DNA of 35,768 nucleotides from Intoshia linei (GCA_001642005.1 LWCA01000260.1:1-35768), one strand, 5' to 3'; positions 10,533 to 22,079 are shown, counted from the first letter of the stretch. The notes: generated by a model from the letters alone, not told the origin. Numbers and translations: made by a program.

Positions 10533-12635
10533 ATGCAAAAAATTCGCAAATGGAACAATGAATACGTAAAGTTTGGATTTACTGGGCTTATAAAAAGTGG
10601 GAAGAATGATAGAGCTCAATGCATGAACTGTCATTTTATAATGTGTAATTCCAATCTTAAACCTTGTCGTCTCTTTAAACATCTAGAAAAACATCCAAAC
10701 GATGAAAATACATCGATTGATAATTTTCGCATTAAGATATCACGATATGACCAAAAAGGGAAAATAGCTGCCATTCTTCATAAATCTTCTGCTAAACCTC
10801 TGATTTAATCATCATATGAAATTGCATATATTTGTATGTGAAAATTGGTTTCATATTCAATTCCAGAATCTGTTATAAAGTCATGTACAATACGAATGGT
10901 TGAATTAGGTTTAGGGTTAAATGCTGCAAAAGCAATTAAGGATGTACCGCTTTCAAATGATGTTATAGCTGAAAGAGTAATCGATTTAAATTTCGATATT
11001 TTGGATCAAGTAGTTACTGAATTAAAAATGAGCCCTATTCGCATAAGTCTCGAAATTGATGAATCTACAGATATTTCTAGCGTATGTTAATTAATTGTTT
11101 ATGTACGATATATCAAAGATAATTTATTTAAAGATGAATTTTTATTTTTTAGAAGTTTAAAATTAACAACAAAATCTTTACAAATATTTGAAATTGTAGA
11201 TGAATTTTTTAGTAAATATAATCTAGATTGGCTTAAAATAGGATCGGTATGTACAGATGGTGCTCCATCAATGATTGGATGTAAATCAGGTTTCACTGCA
11301 TTATTGAAAGAAAAGGTACCAGATATCATAATCAAACATTGCATTTTACATCGTCATGCTTTGTCGGTACGAACACTCCCGCCCTCTTTCAATAAAGTTT
11401 TTTCAGAATGTGTTAAAGTAGTTAACTTCATTAGGGGACGTGCATTAAATCACAGATTATTTAAAATTTTGTGTGAAGAAATGCAAAGTGAATATGATGT
11501 TATTCTTTTTCATTCAAATGTTCGGTGGTTATCGCGTGAAAAAGAATTCAGTTGGATAGCACAACTACATGGTGAAATTACTTCTCAAATTAGTTTTTCT
11601 TCGCCAAAGACAAAGTGAACTTGCGGACAATTTTGAAAATGATGAATTTTTACTTTCTGTTTTATTTAGCAGATACATTTAGCCATTTAAATGGTTTGAA
11701 TGCTACAATGCAGGGAACATCTATAAATATGATTTTATGTAACGAAAAGTTTGAATTATTTAAGAAAAAATTAGTACTGTGGAAGCGACGAGTTTAAAAC
11801 GGGAACTTATGTAAGTTTCCATATCTGTAAATTCACCATTTATTATTGAAAATATTAATCATCTTTCTAGTCTGGAAATAAATATGAAACATTTCCCTCC
11901 TAATTTATCTACTCCTTATTGGATTCAACAACCTTTTTTAGCAAAAATGGATGATAACAATTTAAAAGAAAATTTTTTAGATTTACAATAAAATAGCTGT
12001 TGTAGAACAAAGTTTGACGTTATGATTTTATTTGAATTTTGGTGTTCACAAATTAATACATATCCTAAACTTTTTAAATTTGCATTGGAAAAAATTAGCC
12101 TTTTATTAATAACATATCTCTGCGAGAAAGCATTTTCAAGTATAATTAGATCTTATGACAATTAATTTATAATATAGCTATGCTTCACATAAAATCGAAA
12201 ACTAGAAATAGATTAGGGGGTTAAGTTGTCACACGATATGAGAGTTGTTTTATCTCAAACAAAACCCAGATATGATAAACTTGTTTCCGATAAACAGCAA
12301 CAAAAATCTCATTTATTATATAATCAGTGATGATTCATCACAAATTTATTATGTAAATTAAAATATTTTTTTGATTACATAGTTTTGTTGCTTTTATATA
12401 CAGATTGTATTCCAGAAAAAAATTGGTTTAATTGATATATATAATTTAAATCTCATCAAATACAGCTTCTATGTTCATTTATTGATTATGTTCGATAAGA
12501 TGATTTTTTAAAATCTCAATAAAATACGATTTTTAAGTTGAATTTTAAGTCATCATTTTATATTTTTTCAGGGGTGCTGAAAATAATTGATCTGGCTAAC
12601 GGGGTGCTAAATTTAAAAAAGGTTAATAAACCCTG
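10533..12635 (+). mobile_element. hAT element with broken ZBED5-like transposase
   Basis: The element encodes a degraded transposase of the ZBED5/Buster-type hAT group. In order: an N-terminal RKWNNEYVKFGFT motif, a BED zinc finger (CMNC .. HLEKH), PLSNDVIAERV, the DESTD catalytic block near 11055-11075, CTDGAPSMIG near 11252-11281, HCILHRHAL, an RWLSRE motif, and remnants of the C-terminal hAT dimerisation region (YLCEKAFSS near 12115-12140). In-frame TAA codons at 10806 and 11088 and a frameshift near 11615 make it inactive. The 3' terminus at 12635 (..AACCCTG) matches the deleted copy ending at 1490. The left terminus was not found. Confidence 0.88.
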
Positions 12636-13129
12636 GCCCTCATGAATTGCCACTATGACCATAATTTTGATATTGAAAGTTTGGTTAATGAATTGGCAAT
12701 ACTTTATCCAAGAAGATTGGACCTAATTGATTTAGGATTATTATCATTTGTACTATGAAATTGTGTTGGTTAAATTTTCAACACACCTTGAGTACAAATT
12801 ATACTACATATTATAATTTTAATCTCTATAGAAAATATTTATCCAATTTTTACGATGTACAAATTTATTCTAATTGAATTTTATTATAAGTTTGAAATTT
12901 TGTACTCATGTTTTTTAAAGATAGATTTTGACAGATAATTTATTATTGACATTTTATATAAATATTGAATATGAACTATGATATGATATCGAACTTAAAT
13001 CATAAAAATGTTAATAAATAAAAATATAATTTTTTTAAATTTTAACGTCATTGACGCTACGCCACTGATAAAATAAAGACAATATAAAATTTTATTTAAA
13101 TACACACATAATATATTGAGATAATACGT
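12636..13129. other. Intergenic stretch 3' of SOD
   Basis: AT-rich sequence between the hAT terminus and the SOD stop codon. On the minus strand it holds the SOD 3' UTR with an AATAAA at 13091-13096. A 38-codon plus-strand ORF (12642-12758) directly follows the hAT end and has no recognisable similarity. Confidence 0.5.
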
Positions 13130-13765
13130 TCAATTACAAAGGCCAATAACTCCACATGCTATCCTCGATCCAGCGTGGCCCGTTATTTTTGAATCATCAA
13201 ATCCACCTAACCCAAAATCGTCAGCATCAGCATGTAACTAAATAAAGAGAGAAAGAGTAGAGAGTAAACTAAATAGTCGACAATACTTGTGTAAAATGAA
13301 AATACCACTAAAGTTCTTCCAATAATAGAATGTTCTCCATCCAATTTAATCAAGCTATCCTCCATGACTTGACGAATGTACGTTTTAACACCATCTTTAA
13401 CGCATTTCACGTTTCCTAGGTCCCCAATGTGTCTATTTTTTATGTCACATTTTTGGTCACCATGATCGACATTTAAAGGGTTATAATGACCACCAGAACT
13501 TGTACAACCTAACAATTAAATATTAGTTTGATTTTAAAATAGTTTACCATTTCTACTGTCTCCATATTCATGAATATGCAAACCATGTTGTCCAGGTTTC
13601 ATGGTATTATCGTCGCAACATTCGATTTCTACCTGTACTTCTACGACTTGATTAATCTATGTTAAATGTTTAATTTTTATAAAATATGAAATATACCGAT
13701 TTAAATGTAACTGTACCAGTTATAGAATCATTCTTTGAATTTGCCAATACACAAACCGCTTTCAT
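13130..13765 (-). CDS. SOD1: Cu/Zn superoxide dismutase, four exons
   Basis: This enzyme dismutates superoxide to oxygen and hydrogen peroxide, usually in the cytosol. Exons are 13697-13765, 13548-13656, 13306-13508 and 13130-13237; introns of 40, 39 and 68 bases all have GT..AG ends and keep frame, giving 162 residues, slightly longer than typical SOD1. Copper ligands are His50 and His52 (GLHIHEYGD), the bridging His67 (SGGHYNP) and His129. Zinc ligands are His67, His75, His86 and Asp89. The disulphide pair is Cys61 and Cys154 (ACGVIG), and the active-site Arg152 (GSR) is present. There is no signal peptide, so it is the intracellular form. An AATAAA lies about 35 bases past the stop. All key residues are intact. 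Confidence 0.95.
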
Positions 13766-14300
13766 TTTTGTATACTTTCTTTAATATATTGTGAATAAAT
13801 GAAGTTTTTAAGTATGCATACGTTTTTAACTTCATTTTTTAATTTTTATGGTAACTTTGTCTATGAGTCACAGACAGAGTCTGTCTGGCAAACTGTAACA
13901 GACATTGACTATTACATATTGTATAATTATGAATTATATACACATGTTATGTATAATTATACAATTCAATTGTATATTGACTTTTGCAATCGTTATTTTT
14001 ATTATTTTTTCAACAATAAGGTTATGCTAGCAATCGATAGGAGTATGTTTGCAATCAATATCATTTTATTATGGAAATGTTAACATTGTGATTAAATTAA
14101 AGCTTGACTCTCGGCAGATCTAGCTACGGTTTGTACGACGGATCTACATAACTGAAAGCGAGTTTATCATGATTCATGACATAAATTTTAATTGAATCTT
14201 GTTATTCAAAATCTAAATCAAGTGTTTGATTGATGATAAATGCACAATAAAACACGTTTAAAACATTTTCACACTATTTTGCGTAGATAATTAAATAAAT
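13766..14300. other. Shared intergenic region between divergent genes
   Basis: These 535 bases separate the start codons of SOD (minus) and the orphan gene (plus), so they probably hold both promoters. The open frame at 13799-14083 has no coding character. Bases 14108-14165 carry one copy of a short dispersed repeat containing GTTTGTACG. Confidence 0.5.
14108..14165 (+). repeat. GTTTGTACG-type short repeat, copy 1 of 4
   Basis: The pattern CGGCAGA.CTAG..., then GTTTGTACG, then (C)TACATAAC recurs at about 26070-26130 (inverted), 29275-29325 and 31550-31595. The shared order over about 50 bases suggests the terminal part of a mobile element whose body is not resolved here. Confidence 0.5.
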
Positions 14301-15423
14301 ATGAACGAAAGCGGAAAAAGGGACGATACACTTAAATGGATAAAAGATATTAAAAAAATTAAAGTTTTATCAACATACGAGGACAATGCTTGTTTGTTTG
14401 CAAATGAGAAAAATAGTTTGATAAAATTTGTCCATATAATTGTGATAAAGAGAAATCGAAATCTCAACAATTTCGAAAAAATATTACGTTATGTAATTTT
14501 GCTTAGAAGTAAAAAGAATAAAGTAAAATATGAATGCAAAATTGGAGGGGTAGGCATTATGTATATTAATTTTTAATTTTTAGAAAAGAATGGTTAAATT
14601 GATTAAAAAGACGTTTATGCAATCTAAAGATGGATTTCGAAGCAAGGTGAAGCATTTTGATGAAGATGATATTGGATTTAAATTGAAAGATTCATTTATT
14701 ATTGATGGGCTAAATGAATGCATGAAAAATTGTAATATTACTAAATACACGAAAAAGAATAATTATTTTGATGTTATGGATCTTTTGAATTATCAAAAAA
14801 GCATGCACAATTTTATAATTCATACGGCAAAACACAAAGAAAGACAAGGCAAAAACTCCATTACTTTTGTCAAATATGATGAAACGGAAATTTGTCCGAG
14901 TAATTTAAAAATGAGTGATTTACGTTTTCCTATATCCGTATCTTCAAATGAAAAAAAGTTGACAAATGCAAAAAATTTTCAAAAAACAGACAAATCTCTA
15001 AAATGGCAAAAAAATAATAAAAATGATGAAATGTTTAAACAAGGTTTGATAGGAATGAAAGGACTAAATAGGGACAATTTATATTTTAAAAAACCATGCT
15101 TTCAAAATCAACCGTATTTTAATAATGATAGAACAAATCAATATACGGGAAGGGAATTCAATCCCATTATAGATATGAGATTTATAAGTAAGAATGGAAC
15201 TGCATCTCTTTATCGTCAAATTTTTCAAAATGGCATTGTTCAATATTTTGAATATGATGAATTGACTGGATATAGTCGAATTATTCAGACAGCCGTACCA
15301 AAATTTGATCAGCACGATATGCCAAATTTGAATAAGGGAAATACTAAAAAAAAATTTAAAAATTTTTCAAACTTTACAAGTGGAAATTTTGATTTAATGA
15401 AAAGCAGAAATTTTTTTAGGTAA
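14301..15423 (+). CDS. Orphan two-exon gene, basic protein
   Basis: Exon 1 is 14301-14549 and exon 2 is 14584-15423. The 34-base intron (GGAGGG|GTAGGC ... TTTTTAG|AAAAGA) joins the two frames in phase, giving 362 residues. The protein is lysine- and asparagine-rich, has no signal peptide or membrane segment and is probably cytoplasmic or nuclear. It contains no motif I recognise; the most ordered-looking part is near residues 285-325 (DMRFISKNGTASLYRQ). The tail is a basic Asn/Phe-rich stretch. The clean intron, the long frame in AT-rich DNA and the non-repetitive content argue that it is real. Without similarity its role is unknown. No strong AATAAA follows within 100 bases. Confidence 0.65.
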
Positions 15424-15489
15424 AAGTTTTTTATTGTACGTTTGGCTATTATTTAAACATTTTTTTTTAAAATCGAAATTGCTTAGCAA

Positions 15490-16260
15490 TTATTAAAAAC
15501 ACAACGAATGAATTTATGAGATTGAAACCCATTTTTTTGATTACAAATATTTATATAGTCAATTCTCATTTTTTTTAAAATTGTAGGATTAATATTTTTA
15601 ATTTTAATTGAAAAATTTGAAAAATATTGTTTGATAATACAGTGGTTGTCAATTTAAAGCACACTTTTTTGGTAGATTTAAAAGGAAAAAAATATTAATT
15701 TCAACATTAAATACTAAATGGATACATTTCTTATATTGCGGGTACTCTATTTCCTATGTAAATGTGAATTCTCAAATTTTAACAATTTTGAAGGGTTAAA
15801 AATAAAGAACATCTTAATTTTAAACCACAATAATTATTGCTAGTTTTATTTTTCATATACATTATTTCTAGAAAATCTGGAAAACATTAAATTTAAAGCA
15901 CACATTCGATTTAAAGCACGCTATTTTTTAGAAAGCTGTGGTTTAAATCGACAACCACTATATATCAAGTTATTTTCAGTCGGAAATTTGTAGATTAATG
16001 TATAATTGTGGAGATAAATAATTTGTATGAGCTGTATTTTTTTTTAATTTTAGAACTATTATGGTAATTTTCATTTTTTAAAAAAAGGGTAATCTGATGT
16101 TTTGATTGTGAAAATTCAAATTTTTGGCGTTTCGATTAATTATCTCAAAATGTATGTTTTATACAATTCTATGACTTTTTTGATTTTGAAAAAAATTATT
16201 AATTTGTGGTTTTAATATAAAGATGAAGTTTCTGAGATTGAGGTTTAAGACAATGTTAAT
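15490..16260 (-). repeat. Degraded family A repeat, split by a MITE
   Basis: Before the MITE the segment TTCTCATTTTTTTTAAAATT.. and AAATTGTAGGAT matches family A copies. After it, GTCGGAAATTTGTAG and later AAAAAAGGGTAAT continue the same order seen at 26290-26700. The orientation is that of the 26150 copy. Divergence is high, so this is an old copy. Confidence 0.5.
15640..15960. mobile_element. 321-bp MITE with TA target duplication
   Basis: Terminal inverted repeats read CAGTGGTTGTCAATTTAAAG on the left and TAGTGGTTGTCGATTTAAAC on the reverse complement of the right, with about three mismatches over 25 bases. Both ends are flanked by TA (15638-15639 and 15961-15962), the duplication used by the Tc1/mariner/pogo superfamily. 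There is no coding capacity. It sits inside an older family A copy. Confidence 0.72.
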
Positions 16261-16649
16261 GACTTTAAAACTCGTCCCACAATATATTATTTTTTTTAAA
16301 TTTTATGGTAAATTTTATTTTTACAATAAGTAAAATTGAGTTTTTAATCTTGAAGGACTTATTTTACCATACTGCATGACTCTCTAAACACCATATTATA
16401 ATTTGGGCTTTTTAAATTCAAGGACTGTTAATTTTTTAAATAAACGGTAAACAAAAACACATACAGACAGATTTAATTTTATATGTAAGTAAATGCCTCA
16501 AATTATAATATACAATGTACATTAGGGCCGTGAATTTTAGTACTTTTTTGGAAATATTATGGTCCAAGAACGGGTAAAGTCGCGTATTACAGTTTCATGG
16601 TTACAGTGAAAAAAAATTTCGGTAGAATTTTTAGCGGTACACAAGAAAC

Positions 16650-17365
16650 TGTAGATAAGTCAATTTTCATACTATAAAAATTATATATTATAATGTATGA
16701 ACATATCTTTTGCCAAACTGCGAAAGGGAATCTTCAGAATATTTTTTTATCAAATCTTAAAGTGACCAAATTTAACCAAACTTATGACGGAAATTTTCAA
16801 ATTATTCTTTTTATTAAACCTTAAAAGAGATCATTTTTTAAGATTTAAGAATTTTGAGGGGAAATTTTCAGATTATTTTTTTACCAAACAGTAGATGGAA
16901 ATTTCACATTTTTTTACCAAACCTTAAATAGGAGGGTTTTAACGATTTTTTTTGGTCAAGCCCTTAACGGAGATTTTCAAATTAATATTTTTACCAAAAA
17001 GTAGAAGGAAATTTCAGATTTTTTTTACTAAGCCTTGAAGAGGAGGTTTTGAAGATTTTTTTAATTTAGACCTTAAATAGAAATTTTCAGATTATTTTTT
17101 TAAATAACGGTAGAACTGAATTTAAGACTATTTTTTTTACCAAACCTTAAAGGGGATGTTTTTAAGATTTTTTTACGAATCATTATAGTGAAAATTTTTG
17201 TAAGATTTTTTTAACCAAGCTATTGTAGGAAAAATTTTTAAAAATAATTTAAAAATTTTCCTTCAAGGTTTGAATTTTAACGAAATATATTGAAAATTCC
17301 CTTTGTCAGTTTGGTTAAAAATATGTTCATAATATATAATTTTTATTTTATGAAAATTAAGCCTT
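16650..17365. repeat. Foldback-like element: inverted arms around a tandem array
   Basis: The left arm (about 16661-16740, with AAAAATTATATATTATAATG, GAACATAT, CCAAACTG, AAAGGGAAT) is matched in reverse complement by 17284-17360. Between them lies a degenerate tandem array with motifs such as GGAAATTTTCAGATTATTTT and TTTACCAAACCTTAAA. Related higher-order units begin near 16860, 16969 and 17079, a spacing of 109-110 bases. The arrangement resembles foldback transposons, though no termini or target duplication were established. Confidence 0.6.
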
Positions 17366-17590
17366 ATTTACCAAAAATTGGAGTTGCTTGCCATTTTAAA
17401 AATTCCATATAAAAATATTCTACGAAAAATTAACATATCACTTTATTTATTTGATTGAATGTTATGATGAAAATGAAAATCAGTGTCTATCACCCCTGTC
17501 CTAGTGTGCAAATAAATTTAATATGCGAGTTGTTTTAACGTCTCCATTAAACATGTACTTATTTTTGTAAATAGAGACACAATTGAAAAT

Positions 17591-17767
17591 ATGGCAAAAA
17601 AATCGGCAAATGGTGGAAATGTAAATAAATCTAAAAGTAATGTGGACGATGAAGAATTGGCTGATGAGTCTATTAATATCATTGATATGAATGTTTCAAA
17701 AAGTGAAAAATGTAATAATAAAATTCTTAATAGTAGTAGAGCTAGTGCAACTCAAACCGATTCATAA
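17591..17767 (+). CDS. 58-residue acidic/Ser-rich ORF
   Basis: An ATG at 17591 opens 58 codons ending at TAA 17765-17767. The peptide is polar with Lys/Asn/Ser runs, an acidic patch (DDEELADES) and a C-terminal ASATQTDS. The TQT core resembles the dynein light chain LC8-binding motif; that is an inference. It ends 12 bases from the innexin stop on the other strand. The GC content is higher than flanking DNA and no stop interrupts it, but it is short and may be the last exon of a longer gene or chance. Confidence 0.35.
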   Translation: MAKKSANGGNVNKSKSNVDDEELADESINIIDMNVSKSEKCNNKILNSSRASATQTDS

Positions 17768-17779
17768 ATTATTAAATAT

Positions 17780-20700
17780 TTATTTTACAGTTTTTTTGTA
17801 ATTAATTTCACTCCAAAAATCCCATAATGCTTTAATTATATCTGTAGTTACAATGTCTGTTGAATTTTTAGAAATCATGAATAATATAAAAATTCCATCA
17901 CATTTTAAATAATTTGTAACAAAATCTTCCAGTTGGTTTGTGTATTTGACCCCTTTTTCAATGTATCCAATTATTCGCAAATTTCGTTTTATATATCCCA
18001 ATCGAGAATTTTTGCAGTATATCTAGAATTTATAATATACATTTATTAAATTGTTCAATTAAAAAAATGAGGCCACCATTTTATAACATTGTAAGTAATC
18101 AGATACACGCTGTTAATATTTGATAGCTATTGTTTTATTACCAAAGTTAAAATTTTTAGCAGTGGTCAGTTTGATATTTAATACCACTGCAGTGCATTGG
18201 GTAGTACCGTTTTTAGAAATATTTTTTTAATACATAAAGGGATTCAATGTGTTAAATAATTGATTAAACACGTTTTGTTTATGAGACCTCAGTTGGACTT
18301 TGACACGACACAGATTCTCGACCTTAATAGGAACGTAAGAATACCGGTTATTATTAATTTATAATTGTATATTAATTACCCAATTAATCCAATAAAATAT
18401 ACTTGCAATAGTAAACATTAAAACTAGCATTATCCAGATCCAAAGAAAAATGAAAATTTTTTCGTTAAATATATTAATAGGTAAAACGCATTGTATCTGA
18501 AAATTTTAAATTTATATTTCTATCTACATTTGTATATGATTTATAAATTATTAATAATATACAGGCTAATTCTTATTTAACGGAATTCCATGAAATTTTA
18601 ATAACTAGCATCATAATTATAATAAATTCTATTTTAAAAGCTTTAAATACGTGAAACATTTTATTTCCTGTCTTAAAATACAATTTACATACTAAAAATA
18701 AAAATATAACAGAAAATAATAAATTAAATTTTTGATATAATTTTAAAAAGCAAACATCTCACAGTGGTCGTTGTCTGCCGACATAATACTAATTAATAAT
18801 AAAATTTATAAAATGATTAAAGCTATCAATATAATTAATAACGAAATTTACTGTGTGCTTTTGTAGAGTGCCCATTTGTCTAATATAAAAATCGCACAAT
18901 GTTTGCAATGGAAATATTGGTTCAATGTCTTCATAGTCGTTTTGTAATGTAAGCTTGTATAATCTTGTCATAATGTGAATATTTGTTGTTCCCAGAAAGG
19001 TACACATTAATGTATATTGAAAAATTGAATTTACAATGTAAATCAGCTATAGAGTTAAATAATTAGTAAAAAATGCGAAGACGCATTTATCCTCAGTGAG
19101 GATTCCTCACTAATATACTCATGTAAGTAACAGTTGATAAAAATGTCTGTATTTAATTATTTATTGAGAAAACTGACATTCCGAAAAAATTAAATTCCAA
19201 TTCTATATGATGTAGAAAGTAAGATATATTTCAAATTCAGAAATTGGCTTGAACAGCCAAAACCCTAAATTACTTTTTTTTAAAAAATGAACTGAGACTT
19301 AGAATTTAAAAAAACAAATTTAAAGGACGTACATTCTCTAGAAAAGTGGTTTCCAAAATGGGCAATATCGTGCACCAGGGGGCGATTTTAAAAAATAATA
19401 ATAAAATAAAAAGAAAATTTTTTTCAAGCTGGCATGTTTCAAATTAAAAAAATAATTTGCTAAAAAGGGGGCGGTAAACAAAATTAGTTTGGGAACCCCT
19501 GCTCTGATCAAATCTGCTCAAATCGATATTGATTAAAGCGGTGTATTGTTAGAGCGATACATTTTCGAGCGACATAATCATCGATTTTACTAATTTATCA
19601 TATTATTGCTATTTTCACGCAATTTTTGAGGATTTCTATATGAAAAAATTTTATGAAAAAGTCAAAAAATGGCTTAAAACCCTATTAAATCTTGGACCAA
19701 AATTATCATTAAAATATATAAAAATAGGGTGAAAAAAATTCCCTTAAAAACCCTACCAAATTTTGGTCCCAAAATAGGGTTACAACATTAAGTTATCCTT
19801 AACCCGAATTTTTGAGCAAATCTCAAAATTTGGCGAAAGCGCAGTGAAGCATGTTCTTTTTTTTGTTATTTAAAAAATTTTTTGGGAGCCCTCTTTTACT
19901 TTGACGTCTCTTTTTCAAAAAATAATAACAGTTTACACACAATTTTTATTATAAGATTAACCTGATACCTGATGATTTTGATTGAAATATTTAAATTACC
20001 CTGAAAAATATCACTTAACCCTGAGCCCTGAATCAAATTTGAAAACCCGAAGTGTCAGGGGAAAAATAACGCAATTGGCAACCCTTTTCCTAAGTTATCT
20101 TCAAAATATTTCAAAATTGGGTTAATAAATTCCTATAAAAACCATACCAAATTTTTGTCCCAAAATTATCTTTAAAATCTTTTAAAATAGGGTTTACAAA
20201 AATTTGATTAAAAAATAAATAATATGATTAATTATCAAAATCTATAATAATGTCGCTCTAAGATGTATCGCTTAACATTACATCACTCAAATGAATGTTG
20301 TTCAGCTGAATGTTTTCCAATTTAAAATTACTATATTAAATATTGTTTGCACTTTTTTATCAGGGGTTATTCATGACTCATGAGTGACAATTTAGCACGA
20401 AGGAGAGCCAATTTTGAATACAAAATAGTATTGTTCTATTTCACTTCTATCACTTAATATTTATAATTTAAACAACAAAAATGTATCTTTTTAATTATTG
20501 TTTAATTTTTTTTTCAGATTTCCATAGGGGCCAAAGGCCCCACGTTGGATAATTTCTAGTCTAGGGCTATATGATATTATGCATCGTTTGCAAAACTATT
20601 TTTGGGACCTATGTTTCATTTTCCGTGGCCACGAATTAGGTAGATTCCACTCTGGTCACATTTATGAATTTTTGAGGTTTATCTTTGATAGTTAGCATTG

Positions 20701-21378
20701 AAAATGAAAATAAACCTTGGAGCAAATATATATGGAAATGAGATAATTGCCATTTTTCTTATGAAAAATTATTGAATGTTTAAAAAGGATTTTACATAAA
20801 GTAAATCCACATTTACTTTCATGTTTATGCTGATAAATTAGAAAATGATCAATGTGTCGAATGACATATTCAATAGTTTTATCCCTTCTTTCTCTATACA
20901 AAGCATTCTGTATTGATTCTGCAGCTTCAATAAGATTTGGTATATTTATTCCCGAATGATCAGCAGTTTTACGCCAAATGTAACATGGTAGATAAAACAT
21001 GACGCATTGTATTAATAGAAAAATTGGTATCCATTGATAATATCCAATGTTTACTAAAAATACATGAAATTGATCAGTTAAAATGAAAATACGTTTGAAT
21101 TGATAATTACTGCCGGCTATGGCATGTAGGGGTAAGTAATAGGTATTTTTTATCCAACAAATTTTATTTGTAAATTCCTGATGACTTGATGTAAAAATAG
21201 CTGGACACCAGCATTGTATCGGATTTCCAACATATTGAGTAGTCGACACGATACCACTAAAAACTATCAAAAATCCAACAGTGTATCGGTGAGATAATCT
21301 ATCGGCAAAATCATCATCTGCACGGGAATTGAATGATGTAAAGGATATTACATTGTTCAACAAATTCCCGACAAACAT
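17780..21378 (-). CDS. Innexin gap-junction protein, four exons
   Basis: Innexins form invertebrate gap junctions and hemichannels in the plasma membrane. Exons are 20716-21378, 18852-19046, 18380-18496 and 17780-18022; all three introns (1669, 355 and 357 bases) are phase 0, giving 405 residues, normal for the family. Evidence includes the N-terminal [14 protein letters not shown], the first extracellular loop with Cys56 (IQCW) and Cys74 (ICWI), the YYQW signature at 113-116, the second loop cysteines Cys272 (TLCDF) and Cys289 (IQCVLPIN), [10 protein letters not shown] before TM4, and a C-terminal [17 protein letters not shown] block. Cys58 is an extra cysteine in loop 1. AATAAA overlaps the stop codon. 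Intron 1 contains two transposon-like insertions. The first donor (AAG|GTTTAT) is non-consensus. Confidence 0.94.
19344..19501. mobile_element. 158-bp hAT-type MITE in innexin intron 1
   Basis: Ends are AAGTGGTTTCCAAAATGGG on the left and, reverse-complemented, CAGGGGTTCCCAAACTAATT on the right, a hAT-like pair. Inside each end is a run of the CAGGGGGCG / CCGCCCCC type. The left flank CTCTAGAA fits the hAT 8-base target consensus nTCTAGAn; the right flank CTCTGATC matches it only partly. Confidence 0.6.
19508..20315. mobile_element. Element with ~90-base inverted termini
   Basis: The left end (about 19510-19612, with AGCGATACATTTTCGAGCG, then CATAATCATCGATTTT) is matched in reverse complement by about 20220-20313 (AGCGATACATCTTAGAGCG, then CATTATTATAGATTTT). 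The centre contains repeated AAAACC(C/A)TACCAAATTTT segments. No protein is encoded. It begins directly after the hAT MITE and lies in innexin intron 1. Exact termini and target duplication were not resolved. Confidence 0.6.
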
Positions 21379-21594
21379 TTCAATTATGTAAAGATATTTA
21401 TTTTAAAATTATTAAACATTAAACATTTAATTAATGCACCAAATGCTGATGTATCAAACTACACTTTGGATTGATAGCGCAATTGTTTCAACGTTATTCA
21501 TCGATAAATTTTCAATGGAAGTGTCTTTCTATTGTACATGTGTATCAAAATTATAAAAATATAATTTAATATGCATGACATATTAAATATACAC

Positions 21595-22079
21595 AGAGAT
21601 GTCTTAAGCCCCTTCGTGGCCCTGGGCTAAGCATAGGACCGGAGCCCTTTTAAAGTTTTGAGCGAAGCGATAAAAAAAATTTAGGGCCCCTTTTTAGAAG
21701 CCCCTTTGTTGAAAATTAATAAGGGGATATCAAAGATTTCCTACTTTCTTTCTTGAATATTCACTTAATAGAACGGATTTAATATTATCATTTGAAACAG
21801 TTATTATGTCAATATTATATGATGAACATTGTAGAATATATTTTAATTTGAATATTTACCAGAACTTTGATTCTTTAAATTATTTTCTTTTTAGTTATTT
21901 GAATTGCCACACTTCAAAACTTATAAATTGTTTTTTAAGATATAAATGTGAAGTATTTTTTAATAGATTGAGGCCTTTTTTTAAGATATAAGTGTAAAGT
22001 ACTTTTATTAATTTGGGCATTTTTTAATGAGTTGCCCTGGGCTACAGCCCATATTGCCCATGCCTTAAAACGGCTCTAG
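21595..22079. mobile_element. 485-bp non-autonomous element with 8-base TSD
   Basis: Identical octamers ATATACAC flank it (21587-21594 and 22080-22087). Imperfect inverted ends are AGAGATGTCTTAAG on the left and AGAGCCGTTTTAAG near the right end. GC-rich CCCTGGGCTA(A/C) segments lie inside both ends. A local tandem duplication of about 45 bases (TTTTTTAAGATATAA..) occurs near 21930-22020. The 8-base duplication fits hAT or similar superfamilies. Confidence 0.65.

Larger units (their letters stand above)
15424..17590. other. Repeat-rich intergenic region
   Basis: No gene is visible. It contains a degraded family A repeat (15490-16260) interrupted by a MITE (15640-15960), then AT-rich sequence, then a foldback-like inverted repeat with a tandem array (16650-17365). 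Confidence 0.6.

Noticed and set aside
12642-12758. 38-codon plus-strand ORF directly after the hAT terminus
   Set aside because: Too short and without similarity; it may be chance, although a gene end disrupted by the hAT insertion cannot be excluded.
13799-14083. 94-codon plus-strand frame between SOD and the orphan gene
   Set aside because: Tyr/Phe/Ile-rich composition expected of AT-rich non-coding DNA, no similarity, and it occupies a promoter region.
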